From the NCBI RefSeq assembly GCF_902833045.1, contig NZ_CADFDU010000013.1, positions 62,001 to 126,000 of the forward strand: a stretch of 64,000 nt of DNA, given 5' to 3'. The stretch is from Burkholderia sp. BCC0322. Its GTDB lineage: Bacteria > Pseudomonadota > Gammaproteobacteria > Burkholderiales > Burkholderiaceae. This document shows positions 25,814 to 36,754 of the stretch, piece by piece (the stretch's first letter is position 1; each line of letters starts with the position of its first letter). The notes below the pieces were generated by a model. It ran no database searches, was not told the DNA's origin, and was given only the letters and a program-made list of their open reading frames with translations. Both the position numbers and the translations under genes were made by a program.

Positions 25814-25845
25814 TAAAAAAACCCCGGCTAAGCCGGGGTTTTTCA
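25814..25845. terminator. Intrinsic bidirectional terminator (metK side)
   Basis: AAAAAACCCCGGC, a TAA loop region, then GCCGGGGTTTTT. A strong GC stem with an A-run on one side and T-run on the other sits between the convergent basic-protein gene and metK. Confidence 0.85.
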
Positions 25846-25862
25846 TTTGAGGCGAACGACGC

Positions 25863-27050
25863 TTACGCGACGCGTGCCGTCGGCTCGACGCCGGCCGCTT
25901 CGGCCAGGGCGAGCGCCTTGTCGGTCGCTTCCCACGAGAATTCCGGCTCTTCGCGGCCGAAGTGGCCGTAAGCAGCGGTCTTCTCGTAGATCGGGCGCAG
26001 CAGGTCGAGCATCTTGATGATGCCCTTCGGACGCAGGTCGAAATGCTCGCGCACGAGCTTCGTGATCACCGCATCCGACACGCGGCCCGTGCCGAACGTG
26101 TTGACCATCACCGAGGTCGGCTCGGCGACGCCGATCGCGTACGACACCTGGATCAGCGCGCGCGACGCGAGGCCGGCGGCGACGATGTTCTTCGCGACGT
26201 AGCGGCCTGCATACGCAGCCGAACGGTCGACCTTCGACGGATCCTTGCCCGAGAACGCGCCGCCGCCGTGCGGTGCGGCACCGCCGTACGTGTCGACGAT
26301 GATCTTGCGGCCGGTCAGGCCGCAGTCGCCCTGCGGGCCGCCGATCACGAACCGGCCGGTCGGGTTCACCAGGAACTTGATGTCGCCCTTGATCAGGTCG
26401 GCCGGCAGCGTCGGCTTGATGATTTCCTCGATCACGGCTTCGCGCAGCGCGGGCAACTCGATGTCCGGCGCGTGCTGCGTCGACAGCACGACGGTGTCGA
26501 TCGAATGCGGCTTGCCGTCGACGTAGCGGACCGTCACCTGCGACTTCGCGTCCGGGCGCAGCCATTGCAGGCGGCCGTCGCGGCGCAGGCTGGCCTGGCG
26601 CTCGACGAGGCGGTGCGACAGGTAGATCGGCAGCGGCATCAGTTCCGGCGTTTCATCGCACGCGTAACCGAACATCAGACCCTGGTCGCCCGCGCCTTGG
26701 TCGAGGTTGTCGTCGTGTGCACGATCGACGCCCTGGGCGATGTCCGGCGACTGCTTGTCGTACGCGACGAGCACCGCGCAACCCTTGTAGTCGATGCCGT
26801 AGTCGGTGTTGTCGTAGCCGATGCGCTTGATGGTGTCGCGCGCGATCTGGATGTAGTCGATGTTGGCCGTCGTGGTGATTTCACCGGCCAGGACGACGAG
26901 ACCCGTATTGCACAGCGTTTCCGCCGCGACGCGGGAATACTTGTCTTGCTCGAGGATGGCGTCGAGAATCGCGTCCGAGATTTGGTCCGCGACTTTGTCC
27001 GGATGGCCTTCGGAGACGGATTCGGACGTGAAGAGATAATCGTTTGCCAC
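25863..27050 (-). CDS. metK: S-adenosylmethionine synthase MetK
   Basis: 395 residues. Makes SAM from methionine and ATP in the cytosol. Key segments are [21 protein letters not shown] (substrate binding), [12 protein letters not shown] (adenine site), and [23 protein letters not shown] (P-loop-like triphosphate site). The start is taken as GTG at 27050, because AGGAG lies nine bases upstream and the product then has the normal family N-terminus ([11 protein letters not shown]). An in-frame ATG at 27086 would add 12 residues without a ribosome site. A well-formed -10 (TATAAT) about 155 bases upstream implies a long leader. Confidence 0.98.
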   Translation of the reverse strand: MANDYLFTSESVSEGHPDKVADQISDAILDAILEQDKYSRVAAETLCNTGLVVLAGEITTTANIDYIQIARDTIKRIGYDNTDYGIDYKGCAVLVAYDKQSPDIAQGVDRAHDDNLDQGAGDQGLMFGYACDETPELMPLPIYLSHRLVERQASLRRDGRLQWLRPDAKSQVTVRYVDGKPHSIDTVVLSTQHAPDIELPALREAVIEEIIKPTLPADLIKGDIKFLVNPTGRFVIGGPQGDCGLTGRKIIVDTYGGAAPHGGGAFSGKDPSKVDRSAAYAGRYVAKNIVAAGLASRALIQVSYAIGVAEPTSVMVNTFGTGRVSDAVITKLVREHFDLRPKGIIKMLDLLRPIYEKTAAYGHFGREEPEFSWEATDKALALAEAAGVEPTARVA

Positions 27051-27235
27051 TTTTTCAGGCTCCTGTGTGGTTACGGTTGGTTTCACGTAGCCAGCTTCGT
27101 TGGGCCTGAAGCGGCGACGCTTTAGCGGATTACCAGGACCGGACAGCGCGTGTCACGCTAACCAGCTTCGCCCCGCAAGTTGTCAGTTAACTCGGCGAAG
27201 CCCGTATTATAGCGGCTTTCCTGAATTGTCACAGA
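27051..27235 (-). promoter_or_regulatory. metK promoter and ~150-base leader
   Basis: On the minus strand TATAAT (27206-27211) is a perfect -10, with GTGACA 15 bases further upstream as a possible -35. Transcription would start near 27198, leaving a leader of about 148 bases before the GTG. The leader contains the repeated segment CGAAGCTGG (in GGGGCGAAGCTGGTTAG and CAACGAAGCTGGCTAC) and a small AAGCG/CGCTT hairpin. No SAM-I, SAM-II or SAH motif was recognised in it. Confidence 0.5.
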
Positions 27236-27315
27236 GCGCCGCCCGTGCTGCATCTTCCGCTGTTTCACCACCCTGTTCGCAAAGCGCCGGCCAGCCGGTC
27301 CCACGGAGGTTTCGC

Positions 27316-28200
27316 ATGCTAGGTCGTCTAGCCACGCACCTCGCCATTGGCTTGCTGAAACTGCTCGCCCTGTTGCCGTACGGCCTGACCGCACGGTTCG
27401 GCGATGGTCTCGGCTGGCTGCTCTACAAGATCCCCAGCCGGCGAAAGCGCATCGTACACACCAATCTGAAACTCTGCTTCCCGGATTGGAGCGACGAACG
27501 CCGCGAGGAAGTCGCCGGGCAGCATTTCCGCCATGCGATCCGCAGCTACGTCGAGCGCAGCGTGCAGTGGTTCGGCTCGGAGAAAAAACTCGCGAAGCTG
27601 ATCCAGGTCGACAGCGCGGTCGACCTCGACGATCCGGACCTTCCGCCGACGCTGTTCCTCGGCCTGCATTTCGTCGGCATCGAGGCCGGCTCGATCTGGC
27701 TGAACCGTTCGCTGCACCGCCGCTGCGGGTCGCTCTACCAGCCGTTCTCGAACGCGGTGCTCGAGGAAGCGGCGAAGCAGGCGCGCGGGCGTTTCGACGC
27801 CGAGATGGTCGGGCGCGCGGACAGCGCGCGCGTCGTGCTGCGCTGGCTGCGCGACCGCAAGCCGGTGATGCTCGGCGCCGACATGGACTACGGGCTGCGC
27901 AATTCGACGTTCGTCCCGTTCTTCGGCGTGCCTGCCTGCACGCTGACGGCGGTCGGCCGGCTCGCGAAGACGGGCCGCGCGCAGGTCGTGCCGTTCATCG
28001 GCGAGGTGCTGCCGAACTACAAGGGTTACCGTCTGAAGGTATTCAAGCCGTGGGATCACTACCCGACCGGCGACGACGATCTCGACGCGCGGCGGATGAA
28101 CGCATTCCTCGAGGAGCAGATTCCGCTGATGCCCGAACAGTATTACTGGGTCCACAAGCGCTTCAAGACGCGCCCGCCCGGCGAGCCGAGCCTCTACTGA
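27316..28200 (+). CDS. LpxL/HtrB-type lipid A acyltransferase
   Basis: 294 residues. One N-terminal membrane anchor (about 5-30) is followed by an LPLAT acyltransferase domain. The catalytic HX4E motif appears as [10 protein letters not shown]. Later conserved segments are [23 protein letters not shown] and [22 protein letters not shown], typical of the Kdo-dependent late acyltransferases that add a secondary acyl chain to lipid A at the inner membrane. CGGAGG precedes the ATG at 27316. LpxL versus LpxM specificity is not decidable. It is divergent from metK. Confidence 0.93.
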   Translation: MLGRLATHLAIGLLKLLALLPYGLTARFGDGLGWLLYKIPSRRKRIVHTNLKLCFPDWSDERREEVAGQHFRHAIRSYVERSVQWFGSEKKLAKLIQVDSAVDLDDPDLPPTLFLGLHFVGIEAGSIWLNRSLHRRCGSLYQPFSNAVLEEAAKQARGRFDAEMVGRADSARVVLRWLRDRKPVMLGADMDYGLRNSTFVPFFGVPACTLTAVGRLAKTGRAQVVPFIGEVLPNYKGYRLKVFKPWDHYPTGDDDLDARRMNAFLEEQIPLMPEQYYWVHKRFKTRPPGEPSLY

Positions 28201-28463
28201 CCCTGCCGCACGCAACCCGCGGGCGCGCCGTCGCGCGTGCCTGCGCGCTCGCCCCCTTCGGCGCGCCTTTCGCGCATGCCCGCCCCCGATCGAACGCAAC
28301 CTGCCGCGCGAGCCATCGATCGCCCGCGCCCGCGCAGGACGCCCCTGTCGGCTGCATGTATCATTTGCGGTTGAGATCAGCACGACGAACGAGGCCGCCC
28401 GACATGGCGCGGCGTCGCGCGCGCCGCGCTGACCGCCTTGTTCGCCATGGAAATCCGGACCCA

Positions 28464-29333
28464 GTGAAACTCTCGTTCACCAAGATGCACGGCGCGGGCA
28501 ACGACTTCGTCGTGCTCGACGGCTATTCGCGCGCGTTGCCGCCGCTCACCGAAGCGCAGGTGCGTGCGCTCGCCAACCGCCACTTCGGCATCGGCGCCGA
28601 CCAGCTGCTGCTCGTCGAAAAACCGACCGTCGACGGCGTGGATTTCAAGTACCGGATCTTCAATTGCGACGGCGGCGAGGTCGAACACTGCGGTAACGGC
28701 GCGCGCTGCTTCGTGAAATTCGTCAGCGACCGCGGCCTGACCGACAAGCGCAGCGTGCGCGTGCAGGTGATGAAGGGCCTGATCACGCTGACGATGCAGG
28801 ACAACGGCGAAGTCGTCGTCGACATGGGCGCGCCCGTGTTCGTGCCGGCGCAGGTGCCGTTCGACGCGGCGGGCCTCGACGGCCGCACCGAGGGCCGCGA
28901 CACGCTGTGGCCGCTCGACGTCGGCGGTGCGACGCGCTGGATCTCGACGGTGACGATGGGCAACCCGCACGCGGTGCAGGTCGTCGACGACGCCGAAGCG
29001 TATCCCGTGCTCGAAGAAGGCCCGCTGATCGAGCGCCACGCGCGCTTCCCGGAGCGCGTGAACGCCGGCTTCATGCAGATCGTGTCGCGCAGCGAAGTGA
29101 AGCTGCGCGTGTACGAACGCGCGGCGGGCGAGACGCTCGCGTGCGGCACCGGCGCATGCGCGGCGGTCGCGGCCGGCATCCGGCGCGGCCTGCTCGATTC
29201 GCCCGTGACCGTGCACACGCACGGCGGCACGCTGACGATCAGCTGGGACGGCGCGCGCGACGAAACCGCCGCGCTGATGATGGCCGGGCCCGCCACGACC
29301 GTGTTCGAAGGCGAGATCGACCTGGCCGCCTGA
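28464..29333 (+). CDS. dapF: Diaminopimelate epimerase DapF
   Basis: 289 residues. Interconverts LL- and meso-diaminopimelate for lysine and peptidoglycan. Both active-site cysteines are present: one in [16 protein letters not shown] and one in [14 protein letters not shown]. The GTG start at 28464 gives the standard N-terminus ([20 protein letters not shown]); no in-frame ATG fits. It is followed after 37 bases by the DUF484 gene and xerC, the same order as dapF-yigA-xerC in E. coli. Confidence 0.97.
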   Translation: MKLSFTKMHGAGNDFVVLDGYSRALPPLTEAQVRALANRHFGIGADQLLLVEKPTVDGVDFKYRIFNCDGGEVEHCGNGARCFVKFVSDRGLTDKRSVRVQVMKGLITLTMQDNGEVVVDMGAPVFVPAQVPFDAAGLDGRTEGRDTLWPLDVGGATRWISTVTMGNPHAVQVVDDAEAYPVLEEGPLIERHARFPERVNAGFMQIVSRSEVKLRVYERAAGETLACGTGACAAVAAGIRRGLLDSPVTVHTHGGTLTISWDGARDETAALMMAGPATTVFEGEIDLAA

Positions 29334-29370
29334 CCCTGCAACGTCCTTGATAACTGAACGCGCCAGCCAC

Positions 29371-30084
29371 ATGAACGATCGCGAAGTCGCCGACTACCTG
29401 CTCGCCAATCCCGAATTCTTCGCGCAGCACGCCGAACTGCTCGCGACGATCCGCCTCGCGAACCCGCACGGCAAGGCCGCGATCTCGCTGCAGGAGCGGC
29501 AGATGGAGATGCTGCGCGACAAGAACAAGCATCTCGAGCGCCGGCTCGCCGAACTCGTGCGCTACGGCCACGAGAACGACAGCCTGTCCGCGAAGTTCAG
29601 CCGCTGGACCGCGCGCGTGATCGCGGAACGCGATCCGTACGCGCTGCCGCGCACGATCGCCGACGGCATCGCCGAAGTATTCGACGTGCCGCAGACGGCG
29701 CTGCGCGTATGGGACGTCGCCGACACCTACTCGCAGGCCGATTTCGCGCGCCAGGTCGGCGAGGAAGTGCGCCTGTTCACGAGCGGGCTGTCGACGCCTT
29801 ACTGCGGTGCGAACACGGGCTTCGAAGCCGCGCAGTGGCTGGCGCCCGCGGTCGCCGCCGCGACCGCGAATGCGGCGGAAGACGTTGAAGCCGCGCCGTC
29901 GGCCGCGTCGGTCGCGCTGCTCGCACTGCGCGCGCCGCTCGCCGGCGCCGATGCGCCCGCGTTCGGCCTGCTCGTACTCGGCTCGCCCGACCCGCGCCGC
30001 TTCCACGACGGGATGGCCACCGACTTCCTCGCGCAGATCGCGACGCTCGCGAGCGCCGCGCTCACGCGCCTGCTGCCGCACTGA
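29371..30084 (+). CDS. DUF484 family protein (YigA-like)
   Basis: 237 residues, cytoplasmic. The N-terminal helical part (VADYLLANPEFFAQHAELL, then QERQMEMLRDKNKHLERRLAELV, a coiled-coil segment) precedes a GAF-like fold ending FHDGMATDFLAQIATLASAALTRLL. DUF484 proteins sit between dapF and xerC across proteobacteria; their molecular role is not established. The ATG at 29371 is preferred over an upstream one because the family starts at MNDREVADYL. Confidence 0.93.
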   Translation: MNDREVADYLLANPEFFAQHAELLATIRLANPHGKAAISLQERQMEMLRDKNKHLERRLAELVRYGHENDSLSAKFSRWTARVIAERDPYALPRTIADGIAEVFDVPQTALRVWDVADTYSQADFARQVGEEVRLFTSGLSTPYCGANTGFEAAQWLAPAVAAATANAAEDVEAAPSAASVALLALRAPLAGADAPAFGLLVLGSPDPRRFHDGMATDFLAQIATLASAALTRLLPH

Positions 30085-30098
30085 GCCTTCCGCACGCG

Positions 30099-31019
30099 AT
30101 GACAGACGATCCGATCGCCGCCTACCTGTCGAACCTGAAGCACGTCAGGCAGCTGTCGGAACACACGCTGCGCGCGTACACGCACGAACTCGACGAGCTG
30201 AAGAAGCTCGCGAACGGCCGGCCGCTCGAAGCGCTGACGGCCGCCGACATGCGCGGCGCGGTTGCGCGCGCGCACGCGGGCGGGCTGTCGGCGCGGTCGA
30301 TCTCGCACCGGCTGTCCGCATGGCGCGCGTTCTACCGCTGGCTCGCGCAGCGCATCGAGATGCCCGCGAACCCGGTCGCCGCGGTGCGCGCGCCGAAACG
30401 CGCGAAGACCTTGCCGAAAGCGCTGTCGGTCGACGATGCATCGGCGCTGATGGACGCGCCGCTCGCCAACACGACCGAAGGCATCCGCGATCACGCGATC
30501 CTCGAGCTGTTCTATTCGTCGGGGCTGCGCCTCGCCGAGCTGATCGGGCTCGACGTGATGTACACGCAGGCCGACGGCTACCGTTCGGCCGGCTGGCTCG
30601 ACCTCGCGGAAGCCGAAGTCACCGTGCGCGGCAAGGGCAACAAGGAGCGCAAGGTGCCGGTCGGCCGCAAGGCGATCGATGCGCTGAACGCATGGCTCGC
30701 GGTGCGCGGCGAATTCGTGAAGCACGATCCGCATCCGCTGTTCCTGTCCGTGCGCGGCAATCGGATGTCGCCGGGCGTCGTGCGCGAGCGCGTGAAGCGC
30801 GCGGCGCTCACCGCGGGCATCCCCGCCAACGTCCATCCGCACGTGCTGCGCCACTCGTTCGCGACGCACGTGCTGCAGTCGAGCGGCGACCTGCGCGCAG
30901 TGCAGGAACTGCTCGGCCACGCGAGCGTCTCCGCGACGCAGGTCTACACGTCGCTCGACTTCCAGCATCTCGCGAAGATTTACGACAGCGCGCATCCGCG
31001 CGCGAAGAAGCGCGACTGA
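30099..31019 (+). CDS. xerC: Site-specific tyrosine recombinase XerC
   Basis: 306 residues. With XerD it resolves chromosome dimers at dif. The N-terminal SAM-like core-binding domain (about 5-90) precedes the catalytic domain. Catalytic residues are visible: Arg in SSGLRLAELIGL, Lys in VRGKGNKERKVP, His and Arg in HVLRHSFATH, His in ELLGHAS, Tyr in TQVYTSLDF. The 306-residue length and its dapF-DUF484-xerC context favour XerC over XerD or a phage integrase. It lies 14 bases after the DUF484 stop. Confidence 0.96.
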   Translation: MTDDPIAAYLSNLKHVRQLSEHTLRAYTHELDELKKLANGRPLEALTAADMRGAVARAHAGGLSARSISHRLSAWRAFYRWLAQRIEMPANPVAAVRAPKRAKTLPKALSVDDASALMDAPLANTTEGIRDHAILELFYSSGLRLAELIGLDVMYTQADGYRSAGWLDLAEAEVTVRGKGNKERKVPVGRKAIDALNAWLAVRGEFVKHDPHPLFLSVRGNRMSPGVVRERVKRAALTAGIPANVHPHVLRHSFATHVLQSSGDLRAVQELLGHASVSATQVYTSLDFQHLAKIYDSAHPRAKKRD

Positions 31020-31095
31020 CGCACTTCCCGTGTTACCCGCCGCGCGCGGCGACCGGCCACGGTCGGCTTCGCGCACGGCCCATTTCGATCTCATC

Positions 31096-32310
31096 ATGCA
31101 AACCGTCACACTCAAGCCGTCCAAAGACAAATCGCTGCTGCGCCGCCATCCGTGGATCTACGCCAATGCGATCGACCGCGTCGACGGCAAGCCCGCGCCC
31201 GGCGCGACCGTCATCGTGCGCTCGCACGACGGCCGCTTCCTCGCGCGCGGCGCGTACAGCCCGCAATCGCAGATCCGCGTGCGCGTGTGGAGCTTCGACG
31301 AGAACGAGCCGATCGACCACGCGTTCTTCAAGCGCCGCGTGCAGCGCGCGGTCGCGCACCGCACGACGATGGTGTCGGGCACGGGCGCGGTGCGGCTCGT
31401 GTTCGGCGAAGCCGACGGGCTGCCGGGGCTGATCGTCGACTACTACGTCGCGGACACCGCCGAAGCCGGTGCCGCACCGCGCGGCCAGCTCGTCTGCCAG
31501 TTCATGGCCGCGGGTGTCGACGCATGGAAGGACGCGATCGTGAAGGCGCTCGTCGGCGCCACGGGCTGCCCGAACGTCTACGAGCGCTCGGACGTCTCGA
31601 TCCGCGACAAGGAGGGGCTCGAACAAACGACCGGCGTGCTGGCCGGCGACGCGCCGCCCGCGACGCTGATCGCGAACGAAAACGGCGTGCGCTATCACGT
31701 CGACGTGCCGAACGGCCACAAGACGGGCTTCTACGTCGACCAGCGCGACAACCGCGCGCTGGTTGCGCAGTACGCGGCCGATCGCGACGTGCTGAACTGC
31801 TTCTGCTACACGGGCGGCTTCTCGCTCGCGGCGCTCAAGGGCGGCGCGAAGCGCGTCGTGTCGATCGATTCGTCGGGCGACGCACTCGCGCTCGCGCAGC
31901 AGAACGTCGTCGCCAACGGCTTCGACGCCGAACGCGCGACCTGGCTCGACGCCGACGCATTCAAGACGCTGCGCCGCCTCGCCGACGAAGGCGAGCGATT
32001 CGACCTGATCGTGCTCGATCCGCCGAAGTTCGCGCCGACGCGCGACAGCGTCGACCGCGCGGCGCGCGCGTACAAGGACATCAACCTGAGCGGCTTCAAG
32101 CTGCTGCGTCCGGGCGGCCTGCTGTTCACGTACTCGTGCTCGGGCGCGATCGACATGGACCTGTTCCAGAAGATCGTCGCGGGTGCGGCCGCCGACGCGA
32201 AGGTCGACGCGCGCATCCTGAAGCGTCTCGGCGCGGGTGTCGATCACCCGCTGCTCGCGGCCTTCCCGGAAGGCGAATATCTGAAGGGCCTGCTGTTGCA
32301 AATCGTCTGA
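31096..32310 (+). CDS. rlmI: 23S rRNA m5C methyltransferase RlmI family
   Basis: 404 residues. The N-terminal PUA domain (KDKSLLRRHPWIYANAIDRVDG...ARGAYSPQSQIRVRVWSFD) is followed by an EEHEE-like region and a class I SAM methyltransferase domain (about 210-390). Motif I is VLNCFCYTGGFSLAALKGG and the catalytic DPPKFA follows. E. coli RlmI methylates C1962 of 23S rRNA. The ATG at 31096 gives the PUA start; upstream in-frame sequence lacks a ribosome site. Confidence 0.93.
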   Translation: MQTVTLKPSKDKSLLRRHPWIYANAIDRVDGKPAPGATVIVRSHDGRFLARGAYSPQSQIRVRVWSFDENEPIDHAFFKRRVQRAVAHRTTMVSGTGAVRLVFGEADGLPGLIVDYYVADTAEAGAAPRGQLVCQFMAAGVDAWKDAIVKALVGATGCPNVYERSDVSIRDKEGLEQTTGVLAGDAPPATLIANENGVRYHVDVPNGHKTGFYVDQRDNRALVAQYAADRDVLNCFCYTGGFSLAALKGGAKRVVSIDSSGDALALAQQNVVANGFDAERATWLDADAFKTLRRLADEGERFDLIVLDPPKFAPTRDSVDRAARAYKDINLSGFKLLRPGGLLFTYSCSGAIDMDLFQKIVAGAAADAKVDARILKRLGAGVDHPLLAAFPEGEYLKGLLLQIV

Positions 32311-32510
32311 TCGCCCCGATCTACGCGCGCAACCGTCCTCCGGCCGCGGCCCCGCGCCCGGCGGATCCGCGCTCCCGCCTGTCGTTCGGACGACGGGCGA
32401 GAGCTTGACAGGTATGTTTCAATGGATGGTTGTGCGCCCCGGCTGGCAACGCCACGGGCGCGACGCACATCCCGGTTTTGACCCCGATTCACGAACCACA
32501 GGCGATTGAC

Positions 32511-33548
<1,038 letters not shown>

Positions 33549-34044
33549 CGCGCGCGGGCAACCGCCGCACACGCCGCCGCGCGGCCGCCTCGCAGGCGGC
33601 TGCGGCGGCAGCGGAGCGCCCTTTTCGGGCAGGGTTTCGCCGTCATCGCTTTTTCGCGATTTGCGCGTTATATTTTCTAGATATTGGCGCTGCCGACGGG
33701 GATCGACCCGATACGGCGCCCGCTTGCGATTCAGTTACAATACGTGCCCGCTGGAGTACGGCAACAAACAGGCCCGGTTCTTGCTGAACCAGTTTTCCGG
33801 GCATCGCAACCGCGCCGGATCGCCAATCCGCCTCCCGGCCGCGGCCGATGCGATGTGCCGCGCAGCACACCGGTTCGCAGCGCGCACAACTCCGCGCCAG
33901 GCCTATCCTGGTATTTGAGAACCGGTTTTCCAGAGGCTTTCGGCCCCGCGGCGGCAAATCGCAAATGAATGCAAACGCGGTTGCGGGTAATCCCAAAGTG
34001 CAGGCAATATCTCTTGATTTGCCGCACATTGAAGAAGCAAGCAG
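33549..34044 (+). promoter_or_regulatory. Intergenic region with probable dksA promoter and long leader
   Basis: 496 bases with no supported gene. TTACAATAC at 33735-33743 contains a good -10 (TACAAT, 33736-33741). If used, the dksA leader is about 295 bases long. A second A/T-rich block (GTTATATTTTCTAGATATT, 33667-33685) lies upstream. Short open frames in the leader have no family resemblance. Near the dksA ATG the sequence becomes A/T-rich (GAAGAAGCAAGCAG). Confidence 0.4.
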
Positions 34045-34461
34045 ATGACGAAGAAACTCTTGACCGAAGCCGAAATCCTGAAGATGAGCGACAAGGATTA
34101 CATGAATGAGGATCAGCTCGCCTTCTTCAAAAATCGGCTCGAACAGTTGCAGGCGGACATCCTCAAGAATGCAGGCCAGACGACCGAGAACCTGCGCGAG
34201 ACGGTGATCGTGCCCGACCCTGCCGATCGCGCGACGATCGAGGAAGAGCACGCGCTCGAGCTGCGCACGCGCGATCGCGAACGCAAGCTCCTCAAGAAGG
34301 TTCAACAGTCGCTCGCCCGCATCGATTCCGGCGATTACGGCTGGTGCGAGGAAACCGGCGAGCCGATCGGCATTCCGCGCCTGCTCGCGCGTCCGACCGC
34401 CACGCTGTCGCTCGAGGCGCAAGAGCGCCGCGAGTTGCGCCAGAAGCTGTTCGGCGACTGA
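34045..34461 (+). CDS. dksA: RNA polymerase-binding transcription factor DksA (reduced-cysteine form)
   Basis: 138 residues. DksA enters the RNA polymerase secondary channel and with ppGpp redirects transcription. The coiled-coil tip Asp residues lie in VPDPADRATIEEEHALELRTRDRERK. In E. coli four Cys bind zinc; here only the first remains. The segment GWCEETGEPIGIPRLLARPT has C then T at the first pair, and TLSLEAQER has no Cys at the second. This is like zinc-independent DksA2 proteins. It lies upstream of hslVU and is followed by a terminator. Confidence 0.96.
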   Translation: MTKKLLTEAEILKMSDKDYMNEDQLAFFKNRLEQLQADILKNAGQTTENLRETVIVPDPADRATIEEEHALELRTRDRERKLLKKVQQSLARIDSGDYGWCEETGEPIGIPRLLARPTATLSLEAQERRELRQKLFGD

Positions 34462-34497
34462 TCGAGCGGGCGTTCCGCTCAGACACGCTGCTTCCCG

Positions 34498-34530
34498 AAA
34501 GCGCGCGGCCTGCCGCGCGCTTTTTGTTTT
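34498..34530 (+). terminator. Intrinsic terminator after dksA
   Basis: AAAGCGCGCGGC / GCCGCGCGCTTT forms a 12-bp stem with a minimal loop, followed by TTTTTGTTTTT-type sequence, 37 bases after the dksA stop. Confidence 0.9.
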
Positions 34531-34696
34531 TCCGGCACCGGTTCCCGGTCCGCCGATTTGCCTCCCGCCTCTTGATATACCGGCGCCCGCCCTAAAATGA
34601 ACCGGACGCGCGCCGGGCCGCTTCCCGGCGCACTGCGAGTTACGCAGCGGCGCCTCGCGCCGCCTGACTCTTCCCCGTTTTTCTCAAGGAACGCAG

Positions 34697-35233
34697 ATGG
34701 AGCAATTTCACGGCACGACCATCGTTTCGGTCCGGCGCGGCGACAAGGTCGCGCTCGGCGGCGACGGCCAGGTAACCCTCGGCAACATCGTCATGAAGGG
34801 TGGCGCGCGGAAAGTGCGGCGGATCTACAACAACCAGGTGCTGGTCGGATTCGCGGGCGGCACCGCCGATGCGTTCTCGCTGCTCGACCGCTTCGAGGCG
34901 AAGCTCGAAAAGCACCAGGGCAACCTGACCCGCGCGGCCGTCGAGCTCGCGAAGGACTGGCGCACCGACCGGATGCTGCGCCGCCTCGAGGCGATGCTGA
35001 TTACGGCCGATGCCACCACCACGCTCGTGATCACCGGCAACGGCGACGTGCTCGACCCCGAGGGCGGCATCTGCGCGATCGGCTCGGGCGGCGCCTATGC
35101 GCAGGCCGCGGCCCGAGCACTCGCGGAGAACACCGAGCTGTCGCCGCGCGAGATCGTCGAGAAGTCGCTCGAGATTGCCGGCGACATGTGCATCTATACG
35201 AACCACAACCGCATCATCGAAACGATCGAGTAA
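34697..35233 (+). CDS. hslV: ATP-dependent protease peptidase subunit HslV
   Basis: 178 residues. Threonine protease of the HslUV (ClpQY) complex. After removal of the MEQFHG leader the catalytic Thr is exposed ([21 protein letters not shown]). The conserved [18 protein letters not shown] and [18 protein letters not shown] segments line the chamber. The ATG follows AAGGAACGCAG. hslU begins 10 bases after its stop. Confidence 0.98.
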   Translation: MEQFHGTTIVSVRRGDKVALGGDGQVTLGNIVMKGGARKVRRIYNNQVLVGFAGGTADAFSLLDRFEAKLEKHQGNLTRAAVELAKDWRTDRMLRRLEAMLITADATTTLVITGNGDVLDPEGGICAIGSGGAYAQAAARALAENTELSPREIVEKSLEIAGDMCIYTNHNRIIETIE

Positions 35234-35243
35234 GGACCGCACC

Positions 35244-36587
35244 ATGAGCACCATGACCCCTGCCGAGATCGTCTCGGAACTCGACAAGCACATCATCGGC
35301 CAGGCGAAGGCGAAGAAGGCCGTCGCGGTGGCGCTGCGCAACCGCTGGCGCCGCCAGCAGGTCGCCGACCCGCTGCGCCAGGAAATCACGCCGAAGAACA
35401 TCCTGATGATCGGGCCGACGGGTGTCGGCAAGACCGAAATCGCGCGCCGCCTCGCGAAGCTCGCCGACGCGCCGTTCATCAAGATCGAAGCGACCAAATT
35501 CACCGAAGTCGGCTACGTCGGCCGCGACGTCGACAGCATCGTGCGCGACCTGATCGAGATCTCGGTCAAGCAGACGCGCGAATCCGAGATGCGCAAGGTG
35601 CGCAGCAAGGCGACCGACCAGGCGGAAGACCGCATCCTCGACATCCTGCTGCCGCAACCGCGCGCGGTGGGCTTCGGCGGCAATGCCGAACACGCGAACG
35701 ACGACAACAACGCGACGCGCCAGACGTTCCGCAAGCGCCTGCGCGAAGGCCAGCTCGACGACAAGGAAGTCGAGCTCGACCTCGAGCAGCCGTCGGCCGG
35801 CATGGACATCATGGCGCCGCCGGGCATGGAAGAGATGACCGAGCAGATCCGCTCGATGTTCTCGAACCTCGGCAGCGGCAAGAAGCAGCGCCGCAAGGTG
35901 AAGATCAAGGAAGCGCTGAAGCTGCTGACCGACGAGGAAGCGGCGAAGATGCTCAACGACGAGGAAGTGAAGACGAAGGCCGTGCAGAACGTCGAGCAGA
36001 ACGGCATCGTGTTCCTCGACGAGATCGACAAGATCACGTCGCGCAACAACGAAGGCAGCGGCGGCGAAGTGTCGCGCCAGGGCGTGCAGCGCGACCTGCT
36101 GCCGCTCGTCGAAGGCACGACGGTCAACACGAAGTACGGGATGGTGAAGACCGATCACATCCTATTCATCGCGAGCGGCGCGTTCCACCTCGCGAAGCCG
36201 AGCGACCTGATTCCCGAACTGCAGGGGCGCTTTCCGATCCGCGTCGAGCTCGACTCGCTATCGGTGGAAGACTTCGAGGCGATCCTCGACGCGACCGACG
36301 CAAGCCTCGTCAAGCAGTACCAGGCGCTGCTCGCGACCGAGGACGTGCAGCTCGAATTCGCCCAGGACGGCATCCGCCGTCTCGCGGAGATCGCGTATGC
36401 GGTCAACGAGAAGACCGAGAACATCGGTGCGCGCCGGCTGTACACGGTGATCGAGAAACTGCTCGAGGAAGTGTCGTTCTCGGCCGGCAATCACGCCGGC
36501 GAGCGCGTGACGATCGACGCGAAGTATGTCGACCGGGCGCTCGGCGAAGTGTCGCAGGACGAAGACCTGTCGCGCTACGTGCTGTAA
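35244..36587 (+). CDS. hslU: ATP-dependent unfoldase subunit HslU
   Basis: 447 residues, AAA+ ring that unfolds substrates for HslV. Walker A is GPTGVGKTE, the pore-loop region is [19 protein letters not shown] (GYVG), and Walker B is VFLDEIDKI. The intermediate domain is about 110-245, with charged [12 protein letters not shown]. The C-terminus DLSRYVL is the tail that inserts between HslV subunits. AAGGACC precedes the ATG. A strong terminator follows the stop codon. Confidence 0.98.
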   Translation: MSTMTPAEIVSELDKHIIGQAKAKKAVAVALRNRWRRQQVADPLRQEITPKNILMIGPTGVGKTEIARRLAKLADAPFIKIEATKFTEVGYVGRDVDSIVRDLIEISVKQTRESEMRKVRSKATDQAEDRILDILLPQPRAVGFGGNAEHANDDNNATRQTFRKRLREGQLDDKEVELDLEQPSAGMDIMAPPGMEEMTEQIRSMFSNLGSGKKQRRKVKIKEALKLLTDEEAAKMLNDEEVKTKAVQNVEQNGIVFLDEIDKITSRNNEGSGGEVSRQGVQRDLLPLVEGTTVNTKYGMVKTDHILFIASGAFHLAKPSDLIPELQGRFPIRVELDSLSVEDFEAILDATDASLVKQYQALLATEDVQLEFAQDGIRRLAEIAYAVNEKTENIGARRLYTVIEKLLEEVSFSAGNHAGERVTIDAKYVDRALGEVSQDEDLSRYVL

Positions 36588-36608
36588 CGCGCACGGCGGC
36601 GAATGCGA

Positions 36609-36640
36609 AACGGGCGACCCGACGGGTCGCCCGTTTTCGT
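36609..36640 (+). terminator. Intrinsic terminator after hslVU
   Basis: A perfect 12-bp stem (36609-36620/36624-36635) with a three-base loop ends in TTTT, 21 bases after the hslU stop. Confidence 0.92.
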
Positions 36641-36754
36641 TGGTGCGTCCGGCGGACAGCCGGGCACGGGCTGCCCGCATACCGATCACCCGTCGCCCCC
36701 CGCCACGCCCGTCGTGCCGCATCGACTCCCGCCGCGACGGCCGCGGCGCGCCGC

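Noticed and set aside
27051-27205. Known SAM riboswitch classes in the metK leader
   Set aside because: No SAM-I, SAM-II or SAH core motif was found by eye. It is kept only as an unexplained leader.
33684-33968. 94-codon frame between the COG0523 gene and dksA
   Set aside because: It has no ribosome site and no family resemblance, and overlaps the likely dksA promoter and leader.
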